A stretch of DNA of 64,000 nucleotides from the NCBI RefSeq assembly GCF_004342025.1, contig NZ_SLWN01000009.1:186001-250000 (forward strand). The letters are read 5' to 3'. This document shows, piece after piece, positions 1 to 7,922 of the stretch. Numbering within the stretch: the first letter of the stretch is position 1; every line of letters begins with the position of its first letter. A model generated the notes under the pieces. That model made no database searches. It saw only the letters and a program-made list of their open reading frames with translations, and was not told the origin of the DNA. This DNA is from Kribbella steppae. Its GTDB lineage: Bacteria; Actinomycetota; Actinomycetes; Propionibacteriales; Kribbellaceae. The position numbers were made by a program, and so were the translations under genes.

Positions 1-401
1 GCTTCGCCGGTCAGGACCGCCCGCGGCGCGTGATCGGCATCGACGCGAGCGCCAAGCTGAAGGAGACCCACGACCAGGTCGAGCGGATCGCCCGCGCCAC
101 CGCGGAACTGATCGGGCTCGGCCGGGACCTGCGCGAGGACGAGATCACCGTCCTCGAGGGCTGGGCCGGCGACCTGTACGGCGTACCGGTGCAGTCGACC
201 CTCGACGCGATCCGCCTGACCGGTCAGCTCGAGGGGATGATCATCGACCCGGTCTACGAGGGGAAGTCGATGGCCGGCCTGATCGACCTGATCCGCAACG
301 GCGAGATCCCGAAGGACTCCAACGTCCTCTACGCCCACCTCGGTGGACAGCCCGCCCTCAACGCCTACAGCGGTCTGTTCACCCACACACGTCCGGTCTA
401 G
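1..401 (+). CDS. ACC deaminase / D-cysteine desulfhydrase family protein, C-terminal part
   Basis: This is the 3' end of a gene that begins left of the window; the first whole codon is at position 3 and the stop is TAG at 399-401, leaving about 132 residues. The C-terminal sequence resembles the PLP-dependent 1-aminocyclopropane-1-carboxylate deaminase family: VIGIDASA near the left edge, a DPVYEGKSMAGL segment, and LYAHLGGQPALNAY near the end. True ACC deaminases open the cyclopropane ring of the ethylene precursor to give 2-oxobutyrate and ammonia, while close relatives are D-cysteine desulfhydrases. The PLP lysine lies outside the window, so the exact substrate cannot be decided here. The stop overlaps by 4 bp, convergently, with the end of the VIT-family gene. 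Confidence 0.85.
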   Translation, partial: FAGQDRPRRVIGIDASAKLKETHDQVERIARATAELIGLGRDLREDEITVLEGWAGDLYGVPVQSTLDAIRLTGQLEGMIIDPVYEGKSMAGLIDLIRNGEIPKDSNVLYAHLGGQPALNAYSGLFTHTRPV

Positions 402-1159
402 ATGCTCGGACCGACCAAAGTGCCGACGAAGTAGGTGAGGGCTGCGGCCAGGCCGCCGAGGATCAGTTGGCGGAGGCCGGAGTACCACCAGGAACGCGTG
501 GTGACGCGGGAGACGACGGCACCGCAGACGAAGAGGGCGGTCAGCGACAGGACCAGGGCCGGTACGACGTTGCCGGCACCGAGGAGGTACGGCAGCAGCG
601 GGATGAACGCGCCGACCGCGAAGCAGATGAAGGAGGACGCGGCCGCCAACATCGGGTTCGGCAGATCGTGCGGATCGATGCCGAGCTCCTCGCGGACGTG
701 TTCCTCCAGTGCCTGGTCCGGGTCGGTGTGGAACTGCTTGGCGACCTTGCTGGCCAGGTCCGGGTCGAGGCCTTTGGCCCGGTAGGTCTCGGCGAGCTCG
801 ATCTCCTCGTCGAGCGGGTGCCGCTGGATCTCCTTGCGTTCCACCTCGATCTCGGCCCGGGCCAGCTCACGTTGCGACGCGACCGAGGTGTACTCCCCCG
901 CCGCCATCGAGAACGCGCCCGCGGCGAGACCGGCCAACCCGGCCAGCACGATGAACTGCGAACCGGACTCGGTGCCGCCGTCCATGCCGGCGATCAGCGC
1001 GAAGTTCGACACCAGGCCGTCCATCGCGCCGAACACGGCCGGCCGCAGCCAGCCGCCATTCACGTCCCGATGGGTGTGGTCCCCGTGATGCTCGGCGGAG
1101 ACTTCCGGGGGCGATCCGCTGGAGTCGCCCTCGGAAGCGGAGGTCCGATCGTCAGTCAC
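398..1159 (-). CDS. VIT1/CCC1-family iron/manganese transporter
   Basis: A 253-residue membrane protein of the vacuolar iron transporter (VIT/CCC1) family, which moves Fe2+ or Mn2+ across membranes. The sequence shows a His-rich N-terminus (HHGDHTHRD, about 24-32), the family motif DGLVSNFAL in the first membrane segment (about 47-55), AAGEYTSVASQREL at the end of the second, a Glu-rich charged linker (about 97-160) matching the cytoplasmic metal-binding domain, and about three C-terminal hydrophobic segments. I chose the GTG at 1159, which overlaps the lgt stop by 8 bp (GTGACTGA). A longer open frame to 1234 adds only an Arg/Pro-rich stretch lying inside lgt. The overlap suggests coupled translation with lgt. 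Metal specificity cannot be read from sequence. Confidence 0.85.
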   Translation of the reverse strand: MTDDRTSASEGDSSGSPPEVSAEHHGDHTHRDVNGGWLRPAVFGAMDGLVSNFALIAGMDGGTESGSQFIVLAGLAGLAAGAFSMAAGEYTSVASQRELARAEIEVERKEIQRHPLDEEIELAETYRAKGLDPDLASKVAKQFHTDPDQALEEHVREELGIDPHDLPNPMLAAASSFICFAVGAFIPLLPYLLGAGNVVPALVLSLTALFVCGAVVSRVTTRSWWYSGLRQLILGGLAAALTYFVGTLVGPSI

Positions 1160-2216
1160 GAGACCCGTCTGTCTCGGGCCCGTTGGTGCTGTTCGCCTCG
1201 ACCGTCGGCTTGGCGGCCTCCGGCTTCCTCGCATCGCCCGTCAGCTCGGCATCGCCCGTCAGCTCGGCATCGTCCGTCAGCTCGGCGTCATCGGTCGGCC
1301 CGGCATCGTCGGTCGGCCCGGCGGCGTCGTCGGCCGGCTTGTCGGCCTCGGCATACGGCTGGCCGGCGGCCGGGCCGGTGGAGATGTCCTCGATGCCGGG
1401 ACGGTAGCGGAAGCTGAGGATGAGGTAGACGACCGCGAGGACGAACAGCACGAGCGAGGTCCACACGTTCAGGCGCAGGCCGAGGAAGTGGTTCACGGTG
1501 TCGATGCGCAGGTCCTCGATCCAGACCCGCCCGGCGGTGTAACCGGCCACGTAGAGCGCGAACGCCCGCCCGTGCCCCAGCTTGACCCGGCGGCCGACCA
1601 GGATCACCAGCGCGATCACGCCGAGGTTCCAGATCGCCTCGTACAGGAACGTGGGGTGGAAGGTGGCGAAGTCGGCGTACCCCTCCGGCCGGTGCGCGGG
1701 GTCGATCTCCAGACCCCACGGCCGGTTCGTCGGCTTACCGAACAGTTCCTGGTTGAAGTAGTTGCCGAACCGGCCGAGCACCTGGGCCAGCGCGATCCCC
1801 GGCGCCATCGCGTCCGCGACCGCCAGGAACGGCACCTTGGCCCGCCGGCAGGCGATCCAGGCACCGAGTGCGCCGAACCCGACCGCACCCCAGATACCCA
1901 GCCCGCCGTGCCAGATCTTCAGCGCGTCGATCGGGTGCCGGCCCTCGCCGAAGTACAGCTCGGCGTCGGTGATGACGTGGTAGATCCGGGAACCGACCAG
2001 ACCGAACGGGATGGCCCAGAACATGATGTCGGCGAGCACCGTCGGTGAACCGCCGCGGGCAACCCAGCGGTGACGGCCGAGCCAGTAGCCGGCGAAGATG
2101 CCGGCCAGGATGCACAGCGCGTACGCGCGGATCGGCAGACCGAGAACGTGCCAGACACCCTGGCTGGGGCTTGGGATGAACGCCGGAACGATCACGGCGG
2201 GGATCAGACTAGACAT
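1152..2216 (-). CDS. lgt: prolipoprotein diacylglyceryl transferase
   Basis: Lgt (354 aa) transfers diacylglycerol from phosphatidylglycerol to the lipobox cysteine of prelipoproteins, the first step of lipoprotein maturation at the cytoplasmic membrane. Evidence is the polytopic sequence with HGGLGIWG (about 103-110) and the family signature GRFGNYFNQE (about 148-157), whose Arg and Asn/Glu are the conserved active-site residues. The catalytic core ends near residue 275. An acidic, Ala/Asp/Thr-rich tail of about 80 residues follows, built partly from 6-residue repeats (see the repeat at 1231-1320). Such tails are common in actinobacterial Lgt. An imperfect hairpin separates it from the upstream dsbA-like gene, so it may have its own promoter. 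Confidence 0.95.
   Translation of the reverse strand: MSSLIPAVIVPAFIPSPSQGVWHVLGLPIRAYALCILAGIFAGYWLGRHRWVARGGSPTVLADIMFWAIPFGLVGSRIYHVITDAELYFGEGRHPIDALKIWHGGLGIWGAVGFGALGAWIACRRAKVPFLAVADAMAPGIALAQVLGRFGNYFNQELFGKPTNRPWGLEIDPAHRPEGYADFATFHPTFLYEAIWNLGVIALVILVGRRVKLGHGRAFALYVAGYTAGRVWIEDLRIDTVNHFLGLRLNVWTSLVLFVLAVVYLILSFRYRPGIEDISTGPAAGQPYAEADKPADDAAGPTDDAGPTDDAELTDDAELTGDAELTGDARKPEAAKPTVEANSTNGPETDGSRD
1231..1320 (-). repeat. five tandem 18-bp coding repeats in the lgt tail
   Basis: Five head-to-tail copies of an 18-bp unit, read on the minus strand as degenerate D-A-(E/G)-(L/P)-T-(D/G) hexapeptides. The two copies nearest the lgt stop are identical at DNA level and the others differ by a few bases, which suggests recent expansion. 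All units are a multiple of three, so copy-number change would keep the frame. Confidence 0.85.
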
Positions 2217-2242
2217 GGCAAGCAGGAACGCTACTCGACCGG

Positions 2243-2278
2243 CCCCATCGCGACCAGAAACTCATGGTCACGATGGGG
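2243..2278 (-). terminator. hairpin between dsbA-like gene and lgt
   Basis: Left arm 2243-2256 (CCCCATCGCGACCA) and right arm 2265-2278 (TGGTCACGATGGGG) pair over 14 bp with one mismatch around an 8-nt loop. It lies 26 bp past the stop of the DsbA-like gene and before the lgt start. There is no strong U-run, so it may be a weak terminator or an mRNA processing/stability element. Confidence 0.6.
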
Positions 2279-2304
2279 ACTCGGTGCGTCAGCGCCCATG
2301 GGCC

Positions 2305-3018
2305 TCAGCCGGCCGCGACCGCTTCGTCGACGGCCTTCTGCAGGCCCTCGCCGGTCAGGTTGTCGGCATCCAGCTGCTTGTCGTTGACGTAGACCGTCGG
2401 CGTCCCGGTCACACCGCGGTCATCGGCGGCCTTGGAGACCGAGTCGAGCCAGCTGCCGTAGGTGTTGTCGCGCACCGCCTGCTGGAACGTCGCGTCGTCG
2501 ATGCCCAACTGCTGGCCCAGCTGGATCAGCTGATTGGTGGTCCAGGACTTGGAGAAGTCGGCGTACATCTCGTCGGCGTAGCTGAGCGCCTTGCCGTTCG
2601 CGGCCGCGGCGGCGAACGCGTTCGCGAGCCGCGGCGAGGCGTCCGGGTTGACGAAGGTCAGCGGCCAGTAGGTCAGCGTCGCGGTGCCGTCCTGGACCAG
2701 CTTGTCGACGGTCGCGCCGGTCCGCTCCTCGAACTCCGCGCAGTGCGGGCAGCGGAAGTCCAGGTAGATGTCGATATGCGCCTTGGCGCCTTCCTTGCCG
2801 ACGGTGACACCCTTGCCGGTGGTGCCCGGCCCCTGGATCACGGTGGGCTCGGGGCGGCCGTTCGAACTCACCTCGACCTTGGAGTGGCTGCGCCAGTACT
2901 GCACGCCGACCCCGCCACCCAGGGCCAGCAGCAGCACGATCACCACGACGATCCCGGGCGAGATCCGCCGCTTCTTCTGCTGCAGCAGCGGGTTCACGGG
3001 GGTTTTGGTCTTGCTCAC
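2305..3018 (-). CDS. membrane-anchored DsbA-like thioredoxin-fold protein
   Basis: A 237-residue protein with a short basic N-terminus, one membrane segment (about 21-41) and an extracytoplasmic thioredoxin-fold domain. The redox motif is CPHC (90-93), the same dipeptide as in DsbA, and a cis-proline loop appears as TGTPTVYV (about 203-210). Actinobacterial proteins of this type oxidise or isomerise disulfides in exported proteins. The GTG start overlaps the stop of the upstream DoxX/MauE-like gene by 4 bp (GTGA). MauE/VKOR-type membrane partners often supply or remove electrons for such proteins, which fits the pairing. The actual direction (oxidase or reductase) is not decided by sequence. 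Confidence 0.85.
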   Translation of the reverse strand: MSKTKTPVNPLLQQKKRRISPGIVVVIVLLLALGGGVGVQYWRSHSKVEVSSNGRPEPTVIQGPGTTGKGVTVGKEGAKAHIDIYLDFRCPHCAEFEERTGATVDKLVQDGTATLTYWPLTFVNPDASPRLANAFAAAAANGKALSYADEMYADFSKSWTTNQLIQLGQQLGIDDATFQQAVRDNTYGSWLDSVSKAADDRGVTGTPTVYVNDKQLDADNLTGEGLQKAVDEAVAAG

Positions 3019-3506
3019 GACGCGGTGACTCCTGTCGGGATGTGCGGATCGGACTCGAGGGCGAACTTGCTCACCGGGCTGAACCAGAGCCAGACTGCCA
3101 GCAGCAGCAGGCCGACGTCCCGCAGGATCTCCTGCAGGTACTTCGTCTCACCCGGGGCGACCGTTCCGCCGCCGCCGAAGCAGCCGCAGTCGATCGCCAG
3201 ACCGCGCGCCCAGGCGGAGGCCACCGCGGCGATGAACACGACCATGAAAACACCTGCGGCCACGGCCGCGGCGCGGACACCGAAACCGACGATCAACAGC
3301 AATCCGATCGCGATCTCCAGGAACGGCAATCCCCAGCCGACCAGGGCGACCAGCCCGGACGGCAGAAGGTCGTACGCCCGGACCGCCTGGGACGCGGTCT
3401 CCGGATCGGTCACCTTCAGCGCACCGGCCACCAGCATCACACCGCCGAGCACGAGCCGGGCCACCAGCGACACCCAGGGGGACCAGGGCTGCTGCTTCAC
3501 CTTCAC
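3015..3506 (-). CDS. MauE/DoxX-family membrane protein
   Basis: A 163-residue protein with four predicted membrane helices. The first helix carries GGVMLVAGALKVTDP (about 21-35), typical of the MauE/DoxX family. A Cys pair CGC (107-109) sits in a glycine-rich loop before the last helix and could exchange electrons with the CPHC protein encoded just downstream. MauE is needed for disulfide formation in methylamine dehydrogenase, but most actinobacterial homologues are uncharacterised. Start GTG overlaps the stop of the SCO1-like gene by 4 bp and its own stop overlaps the next gene by 4 bp, so SCO1, MauE-like and DsbA-like are probably made in step. Confidence 0.8.
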   Translation of the reverse strand: MKVKQQPWSPWVSLVARLVLGGVMLVAGALKVTDPETASQAVRAYDLLPSGLVALVGWGLPFLEIAIGLLLIVGFGVRAAAVAAGVFMVVFIAAVASAWARGLAIDCGCFGGGGTVAPGETKYLQEILRDVGLLLLAVWLWFSPVSKFALESDPHIPTGVTAS

Positions 3507-4165
3507 TGGTTGTCCTCCACCAGCTTCCCGAAGTCATGTGCGAGGTCGCCGATGGCGGCGTTCGACAACCACAGCACGTTCGCCTTGTCGTTCTTTCCGA
3601 ATCCGAGCACCTGCGCGCCGTGGCCGACCTCGTAACCGCCGGACGGCAGCTTCTTCATACCTTCCACCGGTACGCCGACAGCCTTGGCGATGTCCTTGAT
3701 CTGGGTCAGCGACCCGGTCAGCCCCACGAAGGACGGGTCGAACCGGTCCAGGTACTTGCGCATCACCGGACCGGTGTCGCGGGACGGGTCGGTGGTGATG
3801 AACAGCAACTGCACCTGGCCACGGACCGACTCGTCCAGCTTGGTCAGCGCGGACGCCACGTCGGCCATCACGGTCGGGCAGACGTCCGGGCAGTTGGTGT
3901 AGCCGAAGAACACCAGCGTGACCGGCTTCTTGGTGGACGTGACCAGGTTGAACTGGTTGCCGCCGGTGTCGGTCAACGTCGCCGTCGGCAACGTGTACGG
4001 CCGGTCCAGCGTCGCCCCCCGCAGCCCGTTCGGGTCCCCGGTGGTGCGGATGATCGCACCACCGGGGTTGTCCGCCTGTTCCTTGTCCTTGCCGCCGCTG
4101 CAGCCCGCGAGGGCGAGCAGAGCCACCGCGGCAAGCAGAACGGCCGCGTTCCTGGTTCGACTCAC
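3503..4165 (-). CDS. SCO1/SenC-family copper-binding lipoprotein
   Basis: A 220-residue lipoprotein of the SCO1/SenC/PrrC family, which delivers copper to cytochrome c oxidase CuA or acts as an extracytoplasmic thiol oxidoreductase. The N-terminus has a hydrophobic signal and lipobox LALAGC (Cys22). The copper site is complete: CPDVC (Cys92, Cys96) and His182 in GYEVGHGAQV. The chosen GTG at 4165 gives an intact signal peptide directly after the M/V-S-R-T start and lies 7 nt beyond the trpA stop; an open frame continues upstream to 4441 but only as antisense-like sequence inside trpA. Being first of a coupled trio with a MauE-like and a DsbA-like gene, it is likely involved in redox metallation outside the membrane. 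Confidence 0.88.
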   Translation of the reverse strand: MSRTRNAAVLLAAVALLALAGCSGGKDKEQADNPGGAIIRTTGDPNGLRGATLDRPYTLPTATLTDTGGNQFNLVTSTKKPVTLVFFGYTNCPDVCPTVMADVASALTKLDESVRGQVQLLFITTDPSRDTGPVMRKYLDRFDPSFVGLTGSLTQIKDIAKAVGVPVEGMKKLPSGGYEVGHGAQVLGFGKNDKANVLWLSNAAIGDLAHDFGKLVEDNQ

Positions 4166-4172
4166 GGCGTGT

Positions 4173-4997
4173 CTAACGACCGGCGGCGGCGCTGTGTTCC
4201 CGTCGGACGCCTTCGGACAAGGCTCCGGCGAGGCTGCGGACCCCGGCCGGGCCGCCGTCCTGGAGCGCCTTGACGAGAGCGGCACCGACGATCGCCGCGT
4301 CCGCGAACGCCGCCACACCGGCCGCCTGGTCCGCGTTCGAGATTCCGAGGCCGACGCCGACCGGCAGTCCGGTCGCCGCCTTGGTCCGGGCGACCAGCGG
4401 TGCGGCCAGGTCGGACGGCTTGTCCCGGGCACCGGTGACACCCATCACCGCGGTCGCGTAGACGAAACCGCGGCAGGCGGCCGTGGTCAGCCGGATCCGC
4501 TCGTCGGTCGACGACGGCGAGACCAGGAAGACCTTGTCCAGGTCGTACTTGTCCGCGGCCGCGATCCACTCCGCGCCCTCGTCCGGGATCAGGTCGGGCG
4601 TGATCAGCCCCGCTCCCCCGGCCGCCGCGAGATCGGCGGCGAACCGGTCGACGCCGTACCGCTCGATCGGGTTCCAGTACGTCATCAGCAGCACCGGGAC
4701 ATCGGAGTACGACGCGATCTTCTCGACCGTGCTCAGCACGTCGCGGGTCCGCAGTCCGCCGGCCAGCGCGGCCTCGGTGGCGCGCTGGATGGTGACACCG
4801 TCCATCACCGGGTCGCTGTACGGCAGGCCGATCTCGATCACGTCGCACCCGCCGTCGACGAGCGCCTTGATCCCGTCGACGCCACCCTCGTACGTCGGGA
4901 AGCCGGCCGGCAGGTAGCCGACCAGGGCGCCGCGGCCCTCGGCGTTCGCCTTCCGGATCGCGGCCCCGGCCTTGCCCAGGGCAACGAGCTCACTCAC
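4173..4997 (-). CDS. trpA: tryptophan synthase alpha subunit
   Basis: TrpA (274 aa) cleaves indole-3-glycerol phosphate to indole and glyceraldehyde-3-phosphate in the cytoplasmic alpha2beta2 complex. The catalytic pair is visible in EIGLPYSDPVMDG: Glu55 and Asp66 align with E. coli Glu49 and Asp60. The phosphate-binding region VGLGISNADQA is near the C-terminus. The GTG start at 4997 has an AAGGAG ribosome site 7 nt upstream and overlaps the trpB stop by 8 bp (GTGAGTGA), matching the fixed stoichiometry of the two subunits. Confidence 0.97.
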   Translation of the reverse strand: MSELVALGKAGAAIRKANAEGRGALVGYLPAGFPTYEGGVDGIKALVDGGCDVIEIGLPYSDPVMDGVTIQRATEAALAGGLRTRDVLSTVEKIASYSDVPVLLMTYWNPIERYGVDRFAADLAAAGGAGLITPDLIPDEGAEWIAAADKYDLDKVFLVSPSSTDERIRLTTAACRGFVYATAVMGVTGARDKPSDLAAPLVARTKAATGLPVGVGLGISNADQAAGVAAFADAAIVGAALVKALQDGGPAGVRSLAGALSEGVRREHSAAAGR

Positions 4998-6201
4998 GAC
5001 CGGTCTCCTTGTCGGCCAGGCCGAACCAGGTCGCGGCCGTGTCCATGTCCTTGTCCCCGCGGCCGGACAGGTTCACCAGAATGGTTGCCTCCGGCCCCAA
5101 TTCCTTGGCGATGTCGAGCGCGCCGGAGACCGCGTGCGCGGACTCGATCGCGGGGATGATCCCCTCGGTCCGGGACAGCAGCTTGAACGCCTCCATCGCC
5201 TGGGCGTCGGTGATCGGCCGGTACGACGCCCGCCCGGTCTCGGACAGCCACGCGTGCTCCGGCCCGACACCGGGGTAGTCCAGCCCGGCCGAGATCGAGT
5301 GCGACTCGATCGTCTGCCCGTCCTCGTCCTGCAACAGGAACGACCGCGCACCATGCAGTACGCCGACCTGGCCCGCGCTGATCGTGGCCGCGTGCCGGCC
5401 GGTCTCGAACCCGTCACCGCCGGGCTCGATGCCGTACAGCTTCACGTCCGCGTCCGGGATGAACGCGGCGAACAGGCCGATCGCGTTCGACCCACCGCCG
5501 ACGGAGGCGACCGCGGCGTCCGGAAGCTTGCCGAGCAGTTCGAGCGACTGCTCCCGGGCCTCGTCGCCGATGCCGCGGACGAAGTCGCGCACCATCGCCG
5601 GGAACGGGTGCGAACCGGCCGCCGTCCCCAAGATGTAGTGCGTCTTGTCGACGCTGGCGACCCAGTCGCGCAACGCCTCGTTGATCGCGTCCTTCAGTGT
5701 CCGGCTGCCGGTCTTGACCGAGATCACCTCGGCGCCGAGCAGTTTCATCCGGGCCACGTTCAGCGCCTGCCGCTCGGTGTCGACCTCGCCCATGTAGACC
5801 ACGCACTCGAGGTCCAGGTAGGCGCAGGCGGTCGCGGTCGCGACGCCGTGCTGGCCGGCACCGGTCTCCGCGATCACCCGGGTCTTGCCCATCCGCTTGG
5901 TCAGCAGGGCCTGGCCGATGGCGTTGCGGATCTTGTGCGCGCCGGTGTGGTTCAGGTCCTCGCGCTTCAGCAGGATCCGGGCACCGGCCACGTCGGACAG
6001 CCGGGTCGCGTCGTACAGCAGGCTCGGCGCACCGACGTACTGGCGCAGCATCCGCTCGAACTCACCGGTGAACGCCGGGTCGGCCATCGCCTCCCGCCAC
6101 GCCGTGGTGAGCCCGTCGAGCGGCGCGATCAGCGCCTCCGGCATGAACCTGCCGCCGAAACGGCCGAAGTGCCCGAACTGGTCGGGCAGCACAGTTGTCA
6201 T
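4990..6201 (-). CDS. trpB: tryptophan synthase beta subunit
   Basis: TrpB (403 aa) condenses indole with L-serine using PLP. The Schiff-base lysine is Lys90 in LNHTGAHKIRNA, the glycine-rich phosphate loop is VGGGSNAIG, and the standard TrpB1 segments (KREDLNHTG, ETGAGQHGVATA) are present. The ATG at 6201 has GGAAGG 9 nt upstream. An 18-codon reading frame (6198-6254) ends on this ATG (ATGA overlap) and covers the ribosome site, see the separate entry. Confidence 0.97.
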   Translation of the reverse strand: MTTVLPDQFGHFGRFGGRFMPEALIAPLDGLTTAWREAMADPAFTGEFERMLRQYVGAPSLLYDATRLSDVAGARILLKREDLNHTGAHKIRNAIGQALLTKRMGKTRVIAETGAGQHGVATATACAYLDLECVVYMGEVDTERQALNVARMKLLGAEVISVKTGSRTLKDAINEALRDWVASVDKTHYILGTAAGSHPFPAMVRDFVRGIGDEAREQSLELLGKLPDAAVASVGGGSNAIGLFAAFIPDADVKLYGIEPGGDGFETGRHAATISAGQVGVLHGARSFLLQDEDGQTIESHSISAGLDYPGVGPEHAWLSETGRASYRPITDAQAMEAFKLLSRTEGIIPAIESAHAVSGALDIAKELGPEATILVNLSGRGDKDMDTAATWFGLADKETGRE

Positions 6202-6254
6202 CCGTACAAGCCTTCCAATACCCCGAAGGGGGTGGTGTTCCCGGCCGGCTTCAC
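6198..6254 (-). other. possible 18-codon microORF coupled to trpB
   Basis: Between the trpC stop (6267) and the trpB start lies a GTG-initiated frame of 18 codons (reads V-K-P-A-G-N-T-T-P-F-G-V-L-E-G-L-Y-G). Its TGA overlaps the trpB ATG as ATGA. It has no tryptophan codon, so it is not a classic attenuator leader. Streptomyces has a small trpM gene at the same place in its operon, but this peptide shows no resemblance I can recognise. It may be chance: the region is only 65 bp and no ribosome site precedes its GTG. Confidence 0.25.
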
Positions 6255-6266
6255 GGCCCGGGTGTA

Positions 6267-7073
6267 CTAGTGCCGCTGCTGAATGGCGGGGTGCGATCCG
6301 GCAGCGACCAGGTCGGCGACCGAGGCGCGGGGATCGCGGCCGGTCACCAAGGTTTCACCGACGAGGACGACATCGGCCCCGGCGCGCGCGAACTCGATTA
6401 CATCATGGGGGCCGCGGACCCCGGACTCCGCCACCCGGACCAGGTTGGTCGGGATCGTCGGCGCGACCCGGGCGAAGGTGTCCCGGTCGACCTCGAGGGT
6501 CTTCAGGTTCCGGTTGTTCACGCCGATCAGCTGAGCTCCGGCGTCCACCGCACGCCGGGTCTCCTCCTCGTCGTGCACCTCGACCAGCGGGCACAGCCCG
6601 ATCGAATGGGCCCGCTCGATCAGCGAGACCAGCGCCTCCTGCTCCAGCGCCGCGACGATCAGCAGGGCCATGTCGGCACCGGCCGCCCGGGCCTCCCAGA
6701 GCTGGTACGAGGACACGATGAAGTCCTTGCGCAGCACCGGTACGTCGACCCGGCCGCGGACCGCGCGCAGGTCGTCCAGGCTGCCGTTGAACCGGCGCTG
6801 CTCGGTCAGCACCGAGATCGCGGCCGCCCCGCCGCCCTCGTACTCACCGGCCAGCGCGGCCGGGTCGGTGATCTCGGCCAGGTCGCCCTTGGACGGGCTG
6901 GAGCGCTTCACCTCGGCGATGATCGCGATCCCGTCGCCGCGGAACACCGGCATCGGGTCCTTGGCGTCGGGCTTGCGTTGCGCCTCGAGCTTCAGGTCGT
7001 CCAGGCTGACCCGCGCCTGGCGCTCCGCGAGGTCCTCCCGGACCCCGGCGAGGATGTCGTCAAGCACAGTCAT
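6267..7073 (-). CDS. trpC: indole-3-glycerol phosphate synthase
   Basis: TrpC (268 aa) closes the indole ring from carboxyphenylamino-deoxyribulose phosphate. Family signature EVKRSSPSKG (about 54-63) holds the catalytic lysines, and the TIM-barrel strands LIGVNNRNLKT and VLVGETLV follow in the right order. It is monofunctional (no TrpF domain). In actinobacteria the PRA isomerase step is normally done by PriA, and a hisA/priA gene is present at 43237-43974. Start ATG at 7073 lies 13 bp beyond the upstream HGxxPAAW gene. Confidence 0.97.
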   Translation of the reverse strand: MTVLDDILAGVREDLAERQARVSLDDLKLEAQRKPDAKDPMPVFRGDGIAIIAEVKRSSPSKGDLAEITDPAALAGEYEGGGAAAISVLTEQRRFNGSLDDLRAVRGRVDVPVLRKDFIVSSYQLWEARAAGADMALLIVAALEQEALVSLIERAHSIGLCPLVEVHDEEETRRAVDAGAQLIGVNNRNLKTLEVDRDTFARVAPTIPTNLVRVAESGVRGPHDVIEFARAGADVVLVGETLVTGRDPRASVADLVAAGSHPAIQQRH

Positions 7074-7086
7074 GTCGGTTCGCCCC

Positions 7087-7341
7087 TCAGTGCCGGTCGT
7101 CGGTCGGAACCCCGAAGCCCAGCAGCTGCATCACCTTGCCGGCCAGCGCACCGACCAGAGCGATCGCGACTGAGATCCAGAACAGCAGCCAGTTCGGCCC
7201 CAGCACCATCGCGATGGCGCCGACCGTGAAAGCGATCAGCACGATGGTCACGGCGGTCCAGGCCGCCGGGCTGTTGCCGTGCAGGTCGTGAGCCTCCTCG
7301 CTCACCTGCGTCACCGGTTGATCCGCCGTCGTCTTGTCCAT
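7087..7341 (-). CDS. HGxxPAAW-type small membrane protein
   Basis: An 84-residue protein with a hydrophilic N-terminus, the motif LHGNSPAAW (about 21-29), and two membrane helices joined by a short GPNWLLFW loop. It matches the actinobacterial family known by its HGxxPAAW motif, found beside trpC in Trp operons; no function is established. I use the ATG at 7341; the frame is open to 7437 but the upstream part overlaps the preceding gene and lacks family character. Position between trpE and trpC suggests a role in tryptophan synthesis or its regulation at the membrane, which is inference. Confidence 0.8.
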   Translation of the reverse strand: MDKTTADQPVTQVSEEAHDLHGNSPAAWTAVTIVLIAFTVGAIAMVLGPNWLLFWISVAIALVGALAGKVMQLLGFGVPTDDRH

Positions 7342-7397
7342 GGTTGGCGCCACTCCTCGTCGTCGTCCCGTCCTATTGTGGCGGTAGCCCGCCGCGA

Positions 7398-7922
7398 TCA
7401 GAGAGTCGGGTCCTCCCCGGCGTCGATCGCCTTCCACTGATCGGTCCCGTGACCGGACCCTGCGGCGGCCGGATCACGCTCATAGCGCGCCGTCGCCCGT
7501 CGCCAGCGATGCGCTGTCAGTACGGCGACCAGCCCTGCTGCGACCAGCGCCACTCCCCCGGTCAGCGCGAGCCAGGGAGCCGGTCCGGTGGTGATCTCGA
7601 ACGAGTCGGTTCCGAGCGTGAGCGCCGGGCGCAGCCGGGTCAGCTCCTCGAGTCCTGGGCGGACCTGGAACGCGACCACGACGGCCAGCACGCCCAGCAG
7701 TACTACCAGGACGGCCAGCACGCGGCGCAGCGCAGTACCGGCCAGTTTGGTCACGATCACGGCCACCACTGCCGCCGCAGCCAGGAAGACCGGTGCGCGG
7801 GTCAGGTCGTAGCCCTTGAAGGTTTCCTTGTCGTTGACCGTGGTCCACGGCAGGTACGCCGACAGGCCGAGCAGGGCCAGGGCTACTACCGCCAGGAGGT
7901 CAACCAGTCGCTGCGGCCTCAT
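7398..7922 (-). CDS. Trp-operon-associated membrane protein (TIGR02234-like)
   Basis: A 174-residue protein with four predicted membrane helices: near the N-terminus (LLAVVALALLGLSAYLPW), two central ones, and one after a conserved extracytoplasmic loop. The C-terminal tail ends in WKAIDAGEDPT, the hallmark of the Trp-region conserved membrane protein family that follows trpE in many actinomycetes. Its biochemical role is unknown. The ATG overlaps the trpE stop by 1 bp (TGATG), so it is probably translated with trpE. Confidence 0.85.
   Translation of the reverse strand: MRPQRLVDLLAVVALALLGLSAYLPWTTVNDKETFKGYDLTRAPVFLAAAAVVAVIVTKLAGTALRRVLAVLVVLLGVLAVVVAFQVRPGLEELTRLRPALTLGTDSFEITTGPAPWLALTGGVALVAAGLVAVLTAHRWRRATARYERDPAAAGSGHGTDQWKAIDAGEDPTL

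Noticed and set aside
1231..1320. Short tandem repeats that could look like a CRISPR fragment
   Set aside because: Units are 18 bp with no spacers and lie in frame within lgt.
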